Part shown: positions 27,131 to 40,400 of the stretch, piece by piece
How the letters are laid out: the number at the start of each line of letters is the position of its first letter
How positions within the stretch are numbered: the stretch's first letter is position 1
Source: Heterocephalus glaber
Lineage: Eukaryota; Chordata; Mammalia; Rodentia; Bathyergidae
Direction of reading: 5' to 3'
Assembly: GCF_000247695.1 (NCBI RefSeq)
Contig: NW_004624778.1
Coordinates: 17,083,437-17,147,436, forward strand
Length of the DNA stretch: 64,000 nucleotides
Program-made: the position numbers and the translations under genes
Notes under the pieces: generated by a model
Told to the model about the DNA's origin: nothing
Seen by the model: the letters and a program-made list of their open reading frames with translations, nothing else
Databases searched by the model: none

Positions 27131-28724
27131 TCCAAAGTATTTCTAGGATTAATGATTTAAAATAACCAGTAGCCTTCTACAAGTTTCCAGAGAAAATGAG
27201 TAAGTTCAGGGTATTTGTAAATGTCAATCTGTTTTTCTAGACCATAAATAAAGATTATATTGCTTAGTGGCATCCTAAATTCCAGTGCAGCACAAAGAGA
27301 CTGGTTTTATTAAGATAAGATTCTGTCCTCCTAAGAAAAATATTCCTCATTGCCCCATTTCTCATTCCTATTTCCATTTGTAGTATTCAGAGGTGTTAGA
27401 AATGATTATGAAGCAAGGCAGTACTGGAAGTTACATATCAGCATGTCACATACTAGCTGTGTAGTTTGGGTTTTATTGGATGGAATTCCATCTTCCTGAT
27501 CATACAAAATATTTTTATATTTAGGACACATTTTATAGCTGTTTTTAAGGAGAGCTTCTGATAAATGTTTCTGAGGTCATCATTTTAATAGAATGGATAG
27601 GCACAACATCAAAATGTTATTAGGGCAGTTAAATATCTATTTGGTGTTGTAACAAAATGTAGGATTTTCATAGCTATAGCCTAAGAGATTCACAGGTGGA
27701 TAAAAAACATTTACTGTACTACAGTAGTAAGAAAAAGAGAGAGATGAGACATCTACCTAAGGGAAGAAAAAGCTTCCTTTGACTCTCTAGGCATAGATAT
27801 ATAACAAAGTAATAAATATAGATGTAAAAGTAAATAAGTTTGGAAAAAGACCAACATCTAGATATCAAGCACAAGTACATCTTATATGAGGTAAAAATAG
27901 TTTTGAATTTGCCTGGTCATTTATAAAACATGCTTTAATTTAAGAAACTAATCTGTTTTTTTTCCTTCGTTACCATTTTGATTTTTTAAAAAGCAATAAA
28001 GATTTAATTTACTTAATTTTATTTAATTTTCTACTAAAATAACTTCTTGTTTAAAAGGCAAACAATGGATTCAGAAGATTTAAGTAATACTAGCACTACT
28101 TTGCATGACAATGTAATTCTTCAGTATTTATCCAAATTATTTTTCCTTTCCTCATCAGTTACTCATTATCATACTTACATGTTTCTTTAATGTGAAGTAG
28201 ACAGAAAGAAAAGCACATGACACAAAATCGCTTTTCTTCTATTTTCTTAAGAGCTAAAGAGATACTAGAAACACTAAAAGTTTTTACCTTAAAATCTTTT
28301 ATTAAAACATAATAAGCAACAAACTCTAATAAATTATCTTACCAGGGGAAAATATGTGAAATGTATAATATTAACCTGGATTTTTATTATAAGTAAACTT
28401 AAAACCAAGTCAGAACAGACACCTTCCAAAGATGGAAAGTTTTGTTTGTCCTGTGCTGTTTATTGCCTCACTTAAGAAAGTTTATCAGAAGCTAAGCCTT
28501 TCAACAACATAATGCCTGATTGATTAGTCATGTCTTAGATGTATTATCAGCCCATATAAGCTGTTGACAGAAAAGACACAGTGCCAATCCTTGTACTAGC
28601 TCTTCTGCAGTTTTGAAATAGACTTGGTTTTTGCTGGGTTGCTTGATATTCTTTTTACATGTCTTGATTAGCAAGTTGATAGAGTTCATTTTCTTATCTC
28701 TTTACTTATTTCCTACTTGTATAG

Positions 28725-28868
<144 letters not shown>

Positions 28869-31012
28869 TAACGAAAGGCTGACCTCAAAGTGTCTACTTT
28901 CGACATTTCATGAAGGTGAGGAAATTAAAATATATGAGTGCTGTGGTTTCTCAATTACACTTTTATGGTATATAAAATATTTTATCATTTATAGTTCACA
29001 GCAGTTTTATAGTTAATTAGTTTCTTGTTACTCTAAAAAAGAAAAAAATGAGTCTCCCATAAATTAAATCGTGTGGTTGCAAGATGAATATGTGGCTTCT
29101 TAAAAGTGTTAATTTGGGGATCTCTAGATAAATCTTTTCAATACATTTAAGTGAAGAACAGAAATCCACAGGTTGAACTCTGTCTTTGACCATAGTCATG
29201 GTAAGTATTTGCTAACTTGAAAGAAATTAGATACAAAATAAAATTTTGCATTATAGCTACAGTTTCCTAGATATTAATCCTAAATAACCATACATACACA
29301 CACACACAAATTGGAATTATAGTTCTAATTTTTATGTCAGAGTACTGCCTTAACTTTTAGATTTCTACTATGAGTATATTTACATTTTTGTGGGTACTTC
29401 TTTCTATAAGAAGTTTTATCTATTTAGTCTCATTTAATTTTAACATCTTCCTCTTCTACTTTACATGTTGCATATACATGAACTATTCCTTTTAGAATTC
29501 TGCCTTTTATGCTAATGTTATGGCCTCTTATGAAAATTAAAACCAGAAGAAAAAGATACATAATATGGGAGGCACTAAAGGACTTTCTCTTTCCTTTTAC
29601 TTGAAAGGATACGAATGGAGTAAAATGTAAACTAGTCAAAAAAAATCTGATCTTCCCTTAGTGAAAGAGTAGTAATTTTACTTTAAAGCAAGCAAATTCA
29701 TCCATTTTTTCTTTTATAAGCATAAAATGCACATCAACATCTGTCTTGATTAATACATCCTATGGATTTCTCATCAACTTCTTAGCCTTATGTGGACACC
29801 AATAATGAGACACATTACTGACAGAAAGATACTTTAAGAAATGTGGTTGTAGAAAGGATGATTGTCAAATCAGATAATGATCTAGGCAAAGGTGTAAATA
29901 GCATGTGGATGAGATTCCTTGGTGATGATGAGAAGCAAGAAGTAATTCGCAAGTGTCCACAGATTTATAACTCTGAGGAAAAAAATGAAGTGAATGAAAT
30001 AACTCTAAATTTGCTGCTAACTCTACAAACACATCAAAACTATGGATATACAGTTTCAGGTGCTGAAATGGCTCACAATGAAGGTAAGAATGGCTGGCAA
30101 ATCCTTGATGTAAAATATTTCATTCTGTCCAAACGGTGACTATTTGATTTTATTCTTATTAACTTAAGTAAAATAAAAATAACTGAAAGGATATGTGAAA
30201 TAATCAGATATTGGAAAGGGACAGGAGCCAAACTTCAGAGATGAAGAATGGTCTGTTGTAACTGTCATTGCAAGGTGCTGGCATCACAGTGGTTTGATTC
30301 TGTTTTATTCCCTTGTATCCAATTCAAGTTTTCAGATGATAGACAGCATCTTAATGGCTTGAGAAGGGATCACACAAGCTTAAAAATGGGTGGGATGAAG
30401 ACCATAAAGTTCCCAGTTGATGTTGCTACCAACCTCCTGAAACATACAAGAGTTTTTTCTCCAAAGGAAAAAGCAAAGTGCTTTTCTAAAAGGAAAAACA
30501 GCAGATAGGATGCTGGACAGTCCAAGTAACTAATGCCTATGATTCCCCTTTCTGAAATATTCTAAATCTCGATTATTACCATCCATTCATGCACTTACAA
30601 AGAAATTTAAATGTGGGAAAAATTTGTTTGAAAACCAGAAATATCAGAGGGTAGTGTTTGGCTAGTGGGCCATAATATTAATCATAAGTGTATAATAACA
30701 TTCATTTGTAATTATCAGGCCCTGAGATAGGCAAAAAGGAAAGAAAATAAAATTTTTTAAGAATAATAACCCAATTGAGAAGAAGAACATTTTGAAACAG
30801 TCCTGAAGCAACATAGGAAGTCCAAAACAAAACTTTGGACAAGTTCAAATCAAATCAAACACACACGGTCTAAATTCTGTCTGGATTTATAAAGGAAGGG
30901 GTGCTTAGCTATGTCCTAGGTGGATCCTCAGGTTCCACTGCAAGGACTTCCAAAGGGAAGGAGCAGCATTTACAAGGACAGCCAAGTAGATGTAAGAATG
31001 ATGATGTATTCA

Positions 31013-31149
31013 CCAGGAGTGGGAGCAGCACATGTCTATAATACCAGCTACTTGGGATACCAAGTTTCAGGTTAGCCTAGGCAGTTTAGCAAAAATAGAT
31101 AGTTGGATGGATGGATGGATTCATGGATGGATTCATGGATGGATGGATG

Positions 31150-31197
<48 letters not shown>

Positions 31198-31255
31198 TAG
31201 CGAGCTCACTTAGCATGTGTGGCCATGAGTTCATCCCCAGTACTATGAAATGAGG
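31013..31255 (+). mobile_element. Composite: diverged B1-like SINE, GGAT/GATA array, ID-like SINE end
   Basis: 31013-31095 resembles a degraded B1 ('agtgggagcagcacatgtct', 'ataccagctacttggga'). 31104-31198 is a GGAT then GATA array. 31199-31255 resembles the right part of an ID-type tRNA SINE ('cacttagcatgtgtggc', 'gttcatccccagtac'). The order B1-array-ID suggests a B1-ID chimeric retroposon whose linker expanded. Confidence 0.5.
31104..31198. repeat. (GGAT)n/(GATA)n tetranucleotide microsatellite
   Basis: GGAT units with TTCAT interruptions, then a long perfect GATA run; likely length-polymorphic. Confidence 0.95.
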
Positions 31256-31439
31256 ACAGGAAGGAGGAAGGGAGGGAAGAAGGGAGAAGGATGGAAGAAA
31301 AGAATTGTGTTCAAAAGACACTTATGAAAAGCTCAAAATGACTGGAGCACGATGTTCACAACTCAGCAAATAAAAAGGAGGCTAAAAGAAAAAGCATAAA
31401 TTCCAAGTAAATAAACCATAAATAGAATGTCTGGAATTT

Positions 31440-32300
31440 ACTTATTTACTTATACTTAATTCAGAGATAATAGGTAGCCAATAAAGAATTTCTTTTTTAA
31501 CTTATATTTACTTATTTGTCTTTAATTGACAAATAATAAACATGTATATTAAGGATACAATGTGATGTGTTTTTTTTAATTAAATTCTTTTATTGGTACA
31601 TTGTAGGTATTCAACACAATTACATTTCTCATTGGGAATTGTACCTTTACATAATGCATCTTGGTTCTTATTTTTTCCCCATTCCTAGTCCTCCCTTCAC
31701 GCCCTCCACCCTTCCCTATTTACAAAGACTTTATTTCCATTTTTTCCATTTCTCAGCATTTTTCCTTTCCCTTCTTTCCTTTCCCCTGCCCCTCCCACTA
31801 CCCCTACTCCTTTGGACCTTTTCTTCCTATTTTGCATTATCGATTATTCGTTCTAATCATTGGTACATTTTAGGTATACAATATAATGACATTCATCATT
31901 GGAAATTTGCACCTTTACATAGTCTCTCTTGGTTCTTATTTTTCACCCTTGCCCAGCCCTCCCTTCCACCCCTCCAGTCCTCCCTATTTACGAAGATTTT
32001 GTTCCTATTTTTCCATTTTCTCATATTAATCCCATTCCCTTTTATCCCTTCCCCTAGCCCTCTCACTTCCTTCCCCTTTGCCCCTTTTCTTCCAATTTAC
32101 AATGTGATGTTTTTAAAAGGGTTCAAACTTACATATCCATTACCTCAATTACTTATCATTATTTGTAGTAAGAATGTTAAACATTTTATTCTCATTGCAA
32201 TTTTGAATCAACTATAGCATTATCTAGAACTCTGCTCACCATGCCATGCAGGAGATCCCTAAATCCACACCTCCAGTCTAGTTGGAACTTCATACACTTT
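31440..32300 (-). mobile_element. Older antisense L1 3' UTR, host of the nested insertion
   Basis: 'tacaatgtgatgttttt' followed by 'catatccattacctcaatta' and 'atcattatttgtagtaagaa' is the antisense L1 3' UTR motif also seen near 340-440. It is interrupted by 31569-32097. Boundaries are approximate. Confidence 0.55.
31569..32097 (-). mobile_element. L1 3' UTR insertion with tandemly duplicated module
   Basis: Flanked by the 13-bp duplication TACAATGTGATGT (31556-31568 and 32098-32110). It starts with a T-run, then two copies of the same L1 3' UTR module: 'ttggtacattgtaggtat' at 31593 and 'ttggtacattttaggtat' at 31859. The period is about 266 bp, and each module ends in a long polypyrimidine tract. 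Same family as 25059-25385 and 36829-37165. A 216-codon frame across it is only the low stop density of the pyrimidine tracts. Confidence 0.85.
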
Positions 32301-34077
32301 GACAGACAATCTCTCCCTCCACCTCCAGCCACAGGTCACCATGTTTCTGGAGCAGACCAAAAGCGTACTACATGACAAGTTAAGAAGGTCTTTTCTAAAT
32401 ATCAGAGAATCCAGTTAACATGAAAATCCTAAATGATCTAAACATTAATTTCAATACCAAAATTTCTGTTTACCAACATTCTCATGGATTCTTCAAAAAG
32501 GCCTTACAAAATATTTGAAATAGGTTAGATGTAGACTGATTTTTTGAACAACCAACTCTTGAATGTATTATTTTAATAGTAGCAGTTTAAAAGTTATTTT
32601 ATTTTTTGAATACTAAAAGAGATTATGTAAAGCAATCAAATCATCATCATTTATTTTCCAAATAAACATCAATTTGACTTTTAATACAAGTAATAAAAAG
32701 GCTATTCTGATTAGTAAAAATACATGTCTTTTAATTTCATAATTTGAAAATTCCTTTTATACCTGTTATCATAACCTAATCTGTATTTTAGCTTCCTATC
32801 TATGACCTAGAAATATGTTGAATGAGCTCTTTATGGGGATAATTCTTCTTAACATATTGCCATTTGGTATTTTGCTATAATCTCTTTTCAATAATGTATT
32901 TGGGCTGATTTTTTGATATCACAATTTCTTTTATCAAGATCAACTCCATTTCACATGTTTTCCTCTTCTTCTTCCTTATGGTCATTCTTTCCTCTTTCTA
33001 CTCATCCTTTTCTATTTATTTTCCTCCTCCATGATGTTTTTTGCCTCCTTTTTCTATCTGAAATTTTAAATGTCAGCATGCAAAAATTACAAGTAATTTG
33101 AGAAAATCTTGAATCCCAGTGACCCTGAACTTCAGGGAATTAGAAAGTGAATGGAATGATAGATGGGAATAATTGATCTCTTCTCTATTTGGCTCACATT
33201 TGGAACTCAGGAAGAGATGCTGAAAATAAAGTATAGATAACGTCCAGGTTCTATACTATAGTACAGACACATTGAAGAACCAAAGTGAATACTTATAGAG
33301 TAAAGCTGGTACAGACTTATAAACCAAGTTCTATATATTTTAGATAACACAGAGTTCCTATTTGGTGCCAGGAAGTTATTCAGGAACCCAAACATACAGT
33401 CTAGATATGTTCTCAATCTGCCTGTGTCAAACAAAGGGTAACAAAGAGTATAGCTAATAGAATTGGAGCATTGTTAGCTACCAAGAAGAAAAACTCTCTT
33501 TCCAGGCATAATGTGAAAACTGGTTGGAAGAGGCCTGAAAGATATTGCATTGGGTCAGCCGTTTGCTTCTACCTTTAAAATGTATTTAAGACTTCATCAA
33601 CCACAACGTGAAGAAGTTTCATTCCAACTTATTTCATGCCAGATTTTCACTCTAGTTTATTTCATCCCAAATTGAAGTGAAGCTATTTATCAATTCTTTA
33701 ATTCCTGTATTTCATTTCTCACTCTTACATTTGTTTTTAGAAGAAGTCAATATGGTGTGTAGGCTATGTGTTTCAACCTGGGCTTTAACTCTTGTTTTGC
33801 TTCTAAGGAAATTGAAGAATCAATTGATATGTTCATTTATAAACTGCGGGCATAGCAAAAGTCTGTGTCTTGAAGATATATCATCATCAAAGTCATCAAC
33901 ACTAACCCTAATCCCTCTCTACATTCACCCCTTTAGATAGCACTTCACTTTCACGGAAAGCAATTTTTTTTTATAACTTGTTTGCTTATGTAATTGAAAT
34001 CCTTGAAATAAATTGTAAATGTCAGTGTAAAGAGGGGATACTTTGTGATAGATTCTGAGCATCCGCATCATGATTAA

Positions 34078-34365
<288 letters not shown>

Positions 34366-36224
34366 TGACCCCCACAGACCATGGAATTCTTTAATGGTGC
34401 ATACAAATACACACACATACCACTTTCATTTGAGTTGCTTTGTGAGAAAGATGTATTTCTAATAGGATAGACCTTAGGTTTTTTAGGCTATGGAGAATTA
34501 AGATAACCTTTCTATAGAGTGTCTCTAAGTATAAAGGTAAAGTGAAGCTGGTGGTTTAACAGCTATAAAATACAAAATCTTCCCAATAACCACATATTTT
34601 TTGTATAGCATATATGAAGGAAATTTGTCTTGGAATTTTAACTTCTCACATAACTTTTAGCTTCTTAGTTAAATCACAAGGTTCAGAAAATACTTAATAT
34701 TGACTGCCAGAAATTGAATATAATGAATATTTCACAGTGACAGATTTTATTTTGCCAAATATTGCTGATAACATCAATGCCTAATTAAAGCATCCATTAG
34801 AAGCCTGTAATGTTAATTTAGTATGAAAAATATAATGGAGTTCTATCAGAGATTTTGCATTTAAATGATCACTTTAGGCTTTTAATAGATGTCTCCATAG
34901 CATATAATTATTATGAAAAATATTGTATAACTCAAAATGCACATTATAGTCTAATTAACTTGAACCTTTGAGTTAGAAACATGTAAGAGTCATTCCTGTT
35001 TTTTTCTTTCTTTTTGTTTTTTGCATACAAGAGGTGGATTGCAGTACTATAAATTTACAGAGTGAGTCAGTTATTCTGTGATACAGAGATAAGCAAGGAA
35101 ATTGCAATTTCAGATGGCACAGTCACTGTGTGAGTTACATTCTGAATTTGCAAAAATAATAGATAATGTGAAAATTCCAAATGTGATTGATATTTATGGT
35201 GAAGATTTGTTTTCTCTAGGAAATTACTCTCTGTGCAAGAGCAAACAGAATTTTCATTTGAGCTGACAAATATGGGAAAAGAAGATATAAAATCTCCCTC
35301 AAATCTTATATGTTCAGTTGTCAGTGTTCCAGGCCTTTAAAACTAAAGCCAGCTCATTCTAATTTTCTTTTATTTCCCCTCTCAGTGTTATGATCTGTGT
35401 TCATTGGTTCTGTTTCAGTACTTTTGTAGCTTTTGATTTATTTTTATCTTATGTCATCATAAAAACTTATTTATAAGTACATGATAAATCCATAGATAAT
35501 ATATTTAAGAAAAAACAGAATGAAAATTGTCTAAGTGAAAACAAGTTCTTATGAAAAAATATATATTTATTTTGGTGAAGGATAAAGTAAGTCATATTCC
35601 CCACTCAAGTTCACTTTTATTTAAATAAATACCTTCAAATAATCAATGTAAACAATAGAATGTGTTTTCAATTTGGAAAGAAATTTAATTTTGCTTTTCA
35701 GGGAAAAACTGGAAGTCTGGCCCATAACAAGAAATACAAATTAATCTAAGCAGTATGTTTCTATGTGCCAAAATTTCACTGCATGTATCAGAAATTGCTA
35801 CGTACATTAGAATTGTCTGTTTAATAGTTCTCACTAATAAAAATCCATTCTTTAACAATGAAAGTATGCAAGACATTTTTTTTTTGCCTTTAAAAGCCTG
35901 ATTTACTCATTTGAACAAAATTGTGGTCATCAAGTTGAGATATTTTGATTCAATCTAACAAGGAGGAAATACTAAGAACCCTTCAGAGAATTTCTGTTAC
36001 ATTCCTGTTTGGGTTCTTTCATTCAAACTACTCTCAGAGAATAAGGTAATAAAATATTCAAAATCTCAGGCCACTAGGCAGAAGGCCCAGACTGGCTACA
36101 CTCATCTTTTAATGGAAGTCAGAGGAAAATGTGAGCTCAGTCCCAGTTTGGCAGGATGGAGGTATGCCTGCAAAGGATGTACTTCCAAGTTATACGCTCT
36201 CTGTTTGTTTTCCTAATTCCTTCA

Positions 36225-36440
36225 AGTGGACAGCTGTAGAGCATGGGAGTTAAGAACCCAAGCTCCCTGTTTAAGGGTAGGGGGTGGACAAGCCATTTAA
36301 TTTCCCCCAGCCTCTCTTTCTCATCTACAAAATAAGGACAAAAATAGCATGTCTCTTATAGAATTGTTATAATAGTGAAGTGCTGAGAAAAATCCCTTAT
36401 GCCCAATGAGCACTAAAGCAAATTAGCTATTATTCCAATT
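36225..36440 (+). mobile_element. MIR SINE relic, sense
   Basis: MIR-like order: 'gagcatgggagttaagaa', 'acaagccatttaattt', 'tctcatctacaaaataagga', 'agaattgttataatagtga', 'gcccaatgagcac'. Diverged. Confidence 0.7.
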
Positions 36441-36828
36441 AGAAATCCATTCCAGAAAGAGGCTTTACTAATGTGCTTTGCACAAAACCCAGTCCATCAA
36501 TTTGTAAATGTAATTACTACAAAAAGATTTTTTTAAAAAACACAAAGGAGAAAATTTAGATAATTCCAGTTTTTAAATTCTATGATCATAAACCCAATTC
36601 TTAAATTGCTATTTTCACATTTTCAGAAGAAATTTGTTCAAAATCCATGAAGTCTTTATTATATGCTTAATGTCCTGCTCAGCATTTTAATACTGTATAG
36701 TACACGATGACATATTCATGTTATTTCCCTTTGATATAAAGAGTTTAGGGCTTTCTAGAGAAAATAACTCATCCAAATTCAGATAATTGAGAAGTAGCAA
36801 AGCTACGATTAAAAAACTGAGAACTATA

Positions 36829-37165
36829 CCGAATAGTTTCTCTGGTGTGAAAAGCTAAAAGTGTAAATAAGGATCAAAATGTATAATTGATATCGTGAAA
36901 TAGGAAGAAAAGGTCTAAAGGAGTAGGGAAAATGGGAGAGGTAGGGGAAAGGAAAGAAGGAAAAAGAAAAAATATAAGAAAAGGAAAAACTGGAAATAAA
37001 GAGTTTATAAATAGGGAAGGGTGGAGGGGGTGAAGGGAAGGGAGGGGAATGGGGAAAATATAAGAACCAAGATATATTATGTAAAGGTACAGGATCTCAA
37101 TGATGAATGTAACTGTATTGTACACCTAAAACATACCAATAAATAAACTTAATGGAAAAATAAAC
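36829..37165 (+). mobile_element. L1 3' UTR insertion, 5'-truncated, sense
   Basis: 337 bp flanked by the 15-bp duplication AAACTGAGAACTATA (36814-36828 and 37166-37180). Contains the purine-rich tract (about 36900-37060), the terminal 'cctaaaacataccaataaat' segment with a polyadenylation-like AATAAA, and an A-rich tail. It is the reverse complement of the module at 25.1 kb and 31.6 kb. Confidence 0.88.
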
Positions 37166-37373
37166 AAACTGAGAACTATAATCAACTATTATACTGTGTT
37201 TTGCTCCCATTTATTAGTTATCTTTTGACTTTAATTGGTGATTCTCAACTGAGTTTTAATTTAATTCATTCATTTAAGTAGGAGCTGAGAATGTTTCTTT
37301 TTTTAAAGCTTCCTATGTGATTTTAGTGTCCACACAGAACTACGAAACATTGATCTAAATAAATGCAGTTTCA

Positions 37374-37473
37374 GGGCTGGGATTTAGTTCAGTAGTTCTG
37401 GCGTCTGCCTCACAAGAGCAAGGTCCTGAGCTCGATCCCCAGTACCAAAAAAATAAAAAATAAAAACAAAAAT
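37374..37473 (+). mobile_element. ID-like tRNA-derived SINE
   Basis: Body starts 'gggctgggatttagttcag' (A box) and includes 'gagctcgatccccagtacc' (B box), then an A-rich tail. Flanking duplication AAATGCAGTTTCA / AAATGTAGTTTCA (37361-37373, 37474-37486), one mismatch. Confidence 0.92.
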
Positions 37474-40400
37474 AAATGTAGTTTCAAACCTGTTCAATTT
37501 AGGGACTAACAGAGAGAGAGAGGAGTTAGGTATTTCAGAGAATATTTTGTTAAATGTAGTACAGTCTCACAGATAAGAGTATATTCCTTTTTGTGTGTCA
37601 TTTGTTATTCTAGGCCAGTTCTTCTCCCACAAAATTCTCTCCTTTCTTGACTTTTATAAAATCCACAAAGCACTTTTCTTCCCATTTCCAAAGCAACAGC
37701 CTCACAGTGTCGTTTGCAGATAAACTTTCAACCTGTTTCTTAAGTGTTGCTTCTCAGAATGTTGGACTTTTAATTTCTTTTATTACTTCTCTGGAAAAGT
37801 ATCTCTACTAGAGTCCATGCAACAGGTAATACTCACTTATATCTCTGAAATCTGTATGTCCATGCAAAAAAAGATTTAAATGCATATATCCAACTTCATG
37901 TCACACATCTGCATCTGCCTGTCTTTCACAATTGCCCCTATTTTATCTTCTTTTTTTATATTTCCCATCACAATTGGCCAAATAATGCATTATTATGTCC
38001 TGTGATAGGTTGACGACCATTCAAGATTGTGGACCCACATTGGAATTAAAAGTATCTAAATTTGTTACTCCCATCTTTTGAAAAGCTTCCACAGCTTATC
38101 CAGTTGAAAAATTGGAAATTCAGCCATCTTGACTTCATTTTTATCCCCTTTCCATTATAATAATAGAGAAAATCTAAACCTTTAGTAGAGGTTTATCATA
38201 ATTATTTCTTTTGAGATTAAAAGCACTCACTGGGTTGAGCTCCTTGTCAATAGGAGTCATGTTACTAGCTTGGTCTTCCCACTACTTAGCAGTCTACCTG
38301 ATCCTTGGAAGGAAATCTATGTAGAATTAGAAAAAGAATGCAAAGGACAGAAAAGAGGGGACAAGAGGAATTGGATACATTCTCTCATTTTGCTTCTGGA
38401 ATTACAATTGCCTATTTTATAAGTGTAGTCAAAATGATTGATACATGATGTTACATTTTACATATATTTACACACATGACTCCAAAATGCAGGTGCCTAG
38501 TTGTGTTAACAGTCTCAGACTTTATCAACTGTGATAGAACATAATACCCCTCATTTTTTGGCCAGTTATGGTGAGAAAAAGACAAGAAATAAGGTAGAAA
38601 AAGGAAAGATAAAAAGTAAAGAAACACAAAGTCTTGAACACAGAGAAATAAATATACAAGCATATAAAGGTAGCAAGAAGCCAATAATTTTCTTCAGCAC
38701 ATGTTGTTGTAGAAATCTATAAGGTAAGATATCAATTATACTAAATCAAGGTATGCTTTAGACACATTGTTCATGCTGGATTACAATAACCTTTTTTTTC
38801 CTCTCTTTTTTCCTATTATAGTATCTGTCTTTTATTTCATATTTCATTTATCTACTGAGTTATTCATATAAGAGGAATCATAGGATATTTAAGTTTACAA
38901 TCAGTCCCTACTTCATTTAACATTATGGTCTCAGGGTGCATTCATTTTCTTACAGATGACTTAAGTTTTGTGTTTATATGTTCTTTTGCCCTATTAGTCT
39001 GATTGTCAATCTGTATATATGATAATTAACTTTATAAGAACTTATAAATAAATGAATTGGGAGAAAAGATGTCAATAAGACATTCAGTGTCTTTCAAATA
39101 TAACAAATTTGCATTCCTAAATGAAGTTTTGCTGTCCCTAAGGCCATTTATTAGAATTAATGGCATAATTTATTTGTGTTCACTATCTCGGTTCTTGAAT
39201 TACATTTTTAAAAGGTTGGACTTCCCCATAAATATTAGGAAATTGCTTAACAACAATTTGGAATGGTCAGAACTTTATACTCAAAATTTAACTTTGGTTA
39301 TTTGATTCCAGAACTGTCATTTAAACTATTCAAATAAACAATCTTTATGTAACTAAAATCATAGTGAAAGCCAATATTTTGTTTCATGTGATAAATGAAT
39401 AAAGTCAGGAATAACTGTAGTTGGCCTGGGTTTGGAGCACAATTCTCTGAACATTCAGCTTTACTCTGTACTTATAACAGCCCAGGAAAACTTTAACAAT
39501 TTCATTAGTATAATGAATGTAAAACTTTCATGCTAACAGGCTAGAGAATTTCATTTAATATGGGAGTTTCAGTACCTGTTATGTGAAGACTCTGAGTAGA
39601 TTTTGTTGAGAAATAAAAAAGTAATAAAAGATATGGCTCCTGAACTAAAGGGAGGTTTTTATCCTTTTGAAGAGATAAGGTGTGCATACAATAAAAACTA
39701 AAAAGTAAAATTGCTGTTACCAGGGCCACCTTCTGAATAGACGTGGTTCTGTACGGATAAGAATGGATATCATTCTAGAAACAATATGAGGATATTTTGT
39801 TGATGTTGCTGATAGGGACTGAGTTTTAAATGTATGCATATACAAGTCAGAAAACAACCCCTTTATCTAAAACTATGTCACAGTCCCTTTTGAATTTTAG
39901 CCTTCCAAGTTTAATTAATTCATCAAAGGAGTCCCGTAGCATTTTTAAATTTTACAGTATTCTTTACATTAGCAAGTCTTTTACAGTATCTTAAACTCTC
40001 AGCATCTTAAGCTATGTATTTGTAACATGACATTGGAACAAATGACAAAATATATATAGATCCCACATTATCTACTAAAGCAGTGATTCCTGACCTTGCT
40101 TGATCACGTAAATCATCTACATGTATCTATATATGTGTGAGACAATAGGACCACAAATTTAGTAACTTAGAAGAACACATAATTTATTATCTCAGTTTCT
40201 GTTGTCTGGAATCAGAGCATAATTTAGTTAAATAATTTGCTTTGGAATTTCTTACAAGGCTGTAAATTAAGGTATTAGAAGTTAAATTAAGGTTACAGAA
40301 GTTTTTTCTTTGGTTTGGCTGGGAAAATATTTGCTTGTAATTTTATGTGGTTGTTAACAGACCAGTTTTTTACTGCTCCTTGGTCAAAAAACACTCCTAC

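Noticed and set aside
31567..32217. 216-codon plus-strand frame, the longest in the window
   Set aside because: It is the antisense of duplicated L1 3' UTR polypyrimidine tracts, which lack stops by composition.
38531..38722. 63-codon frame ending in a Cys-rich tail
   Set aside because: Lysine-rich AT-biased chance frame without context or homology.
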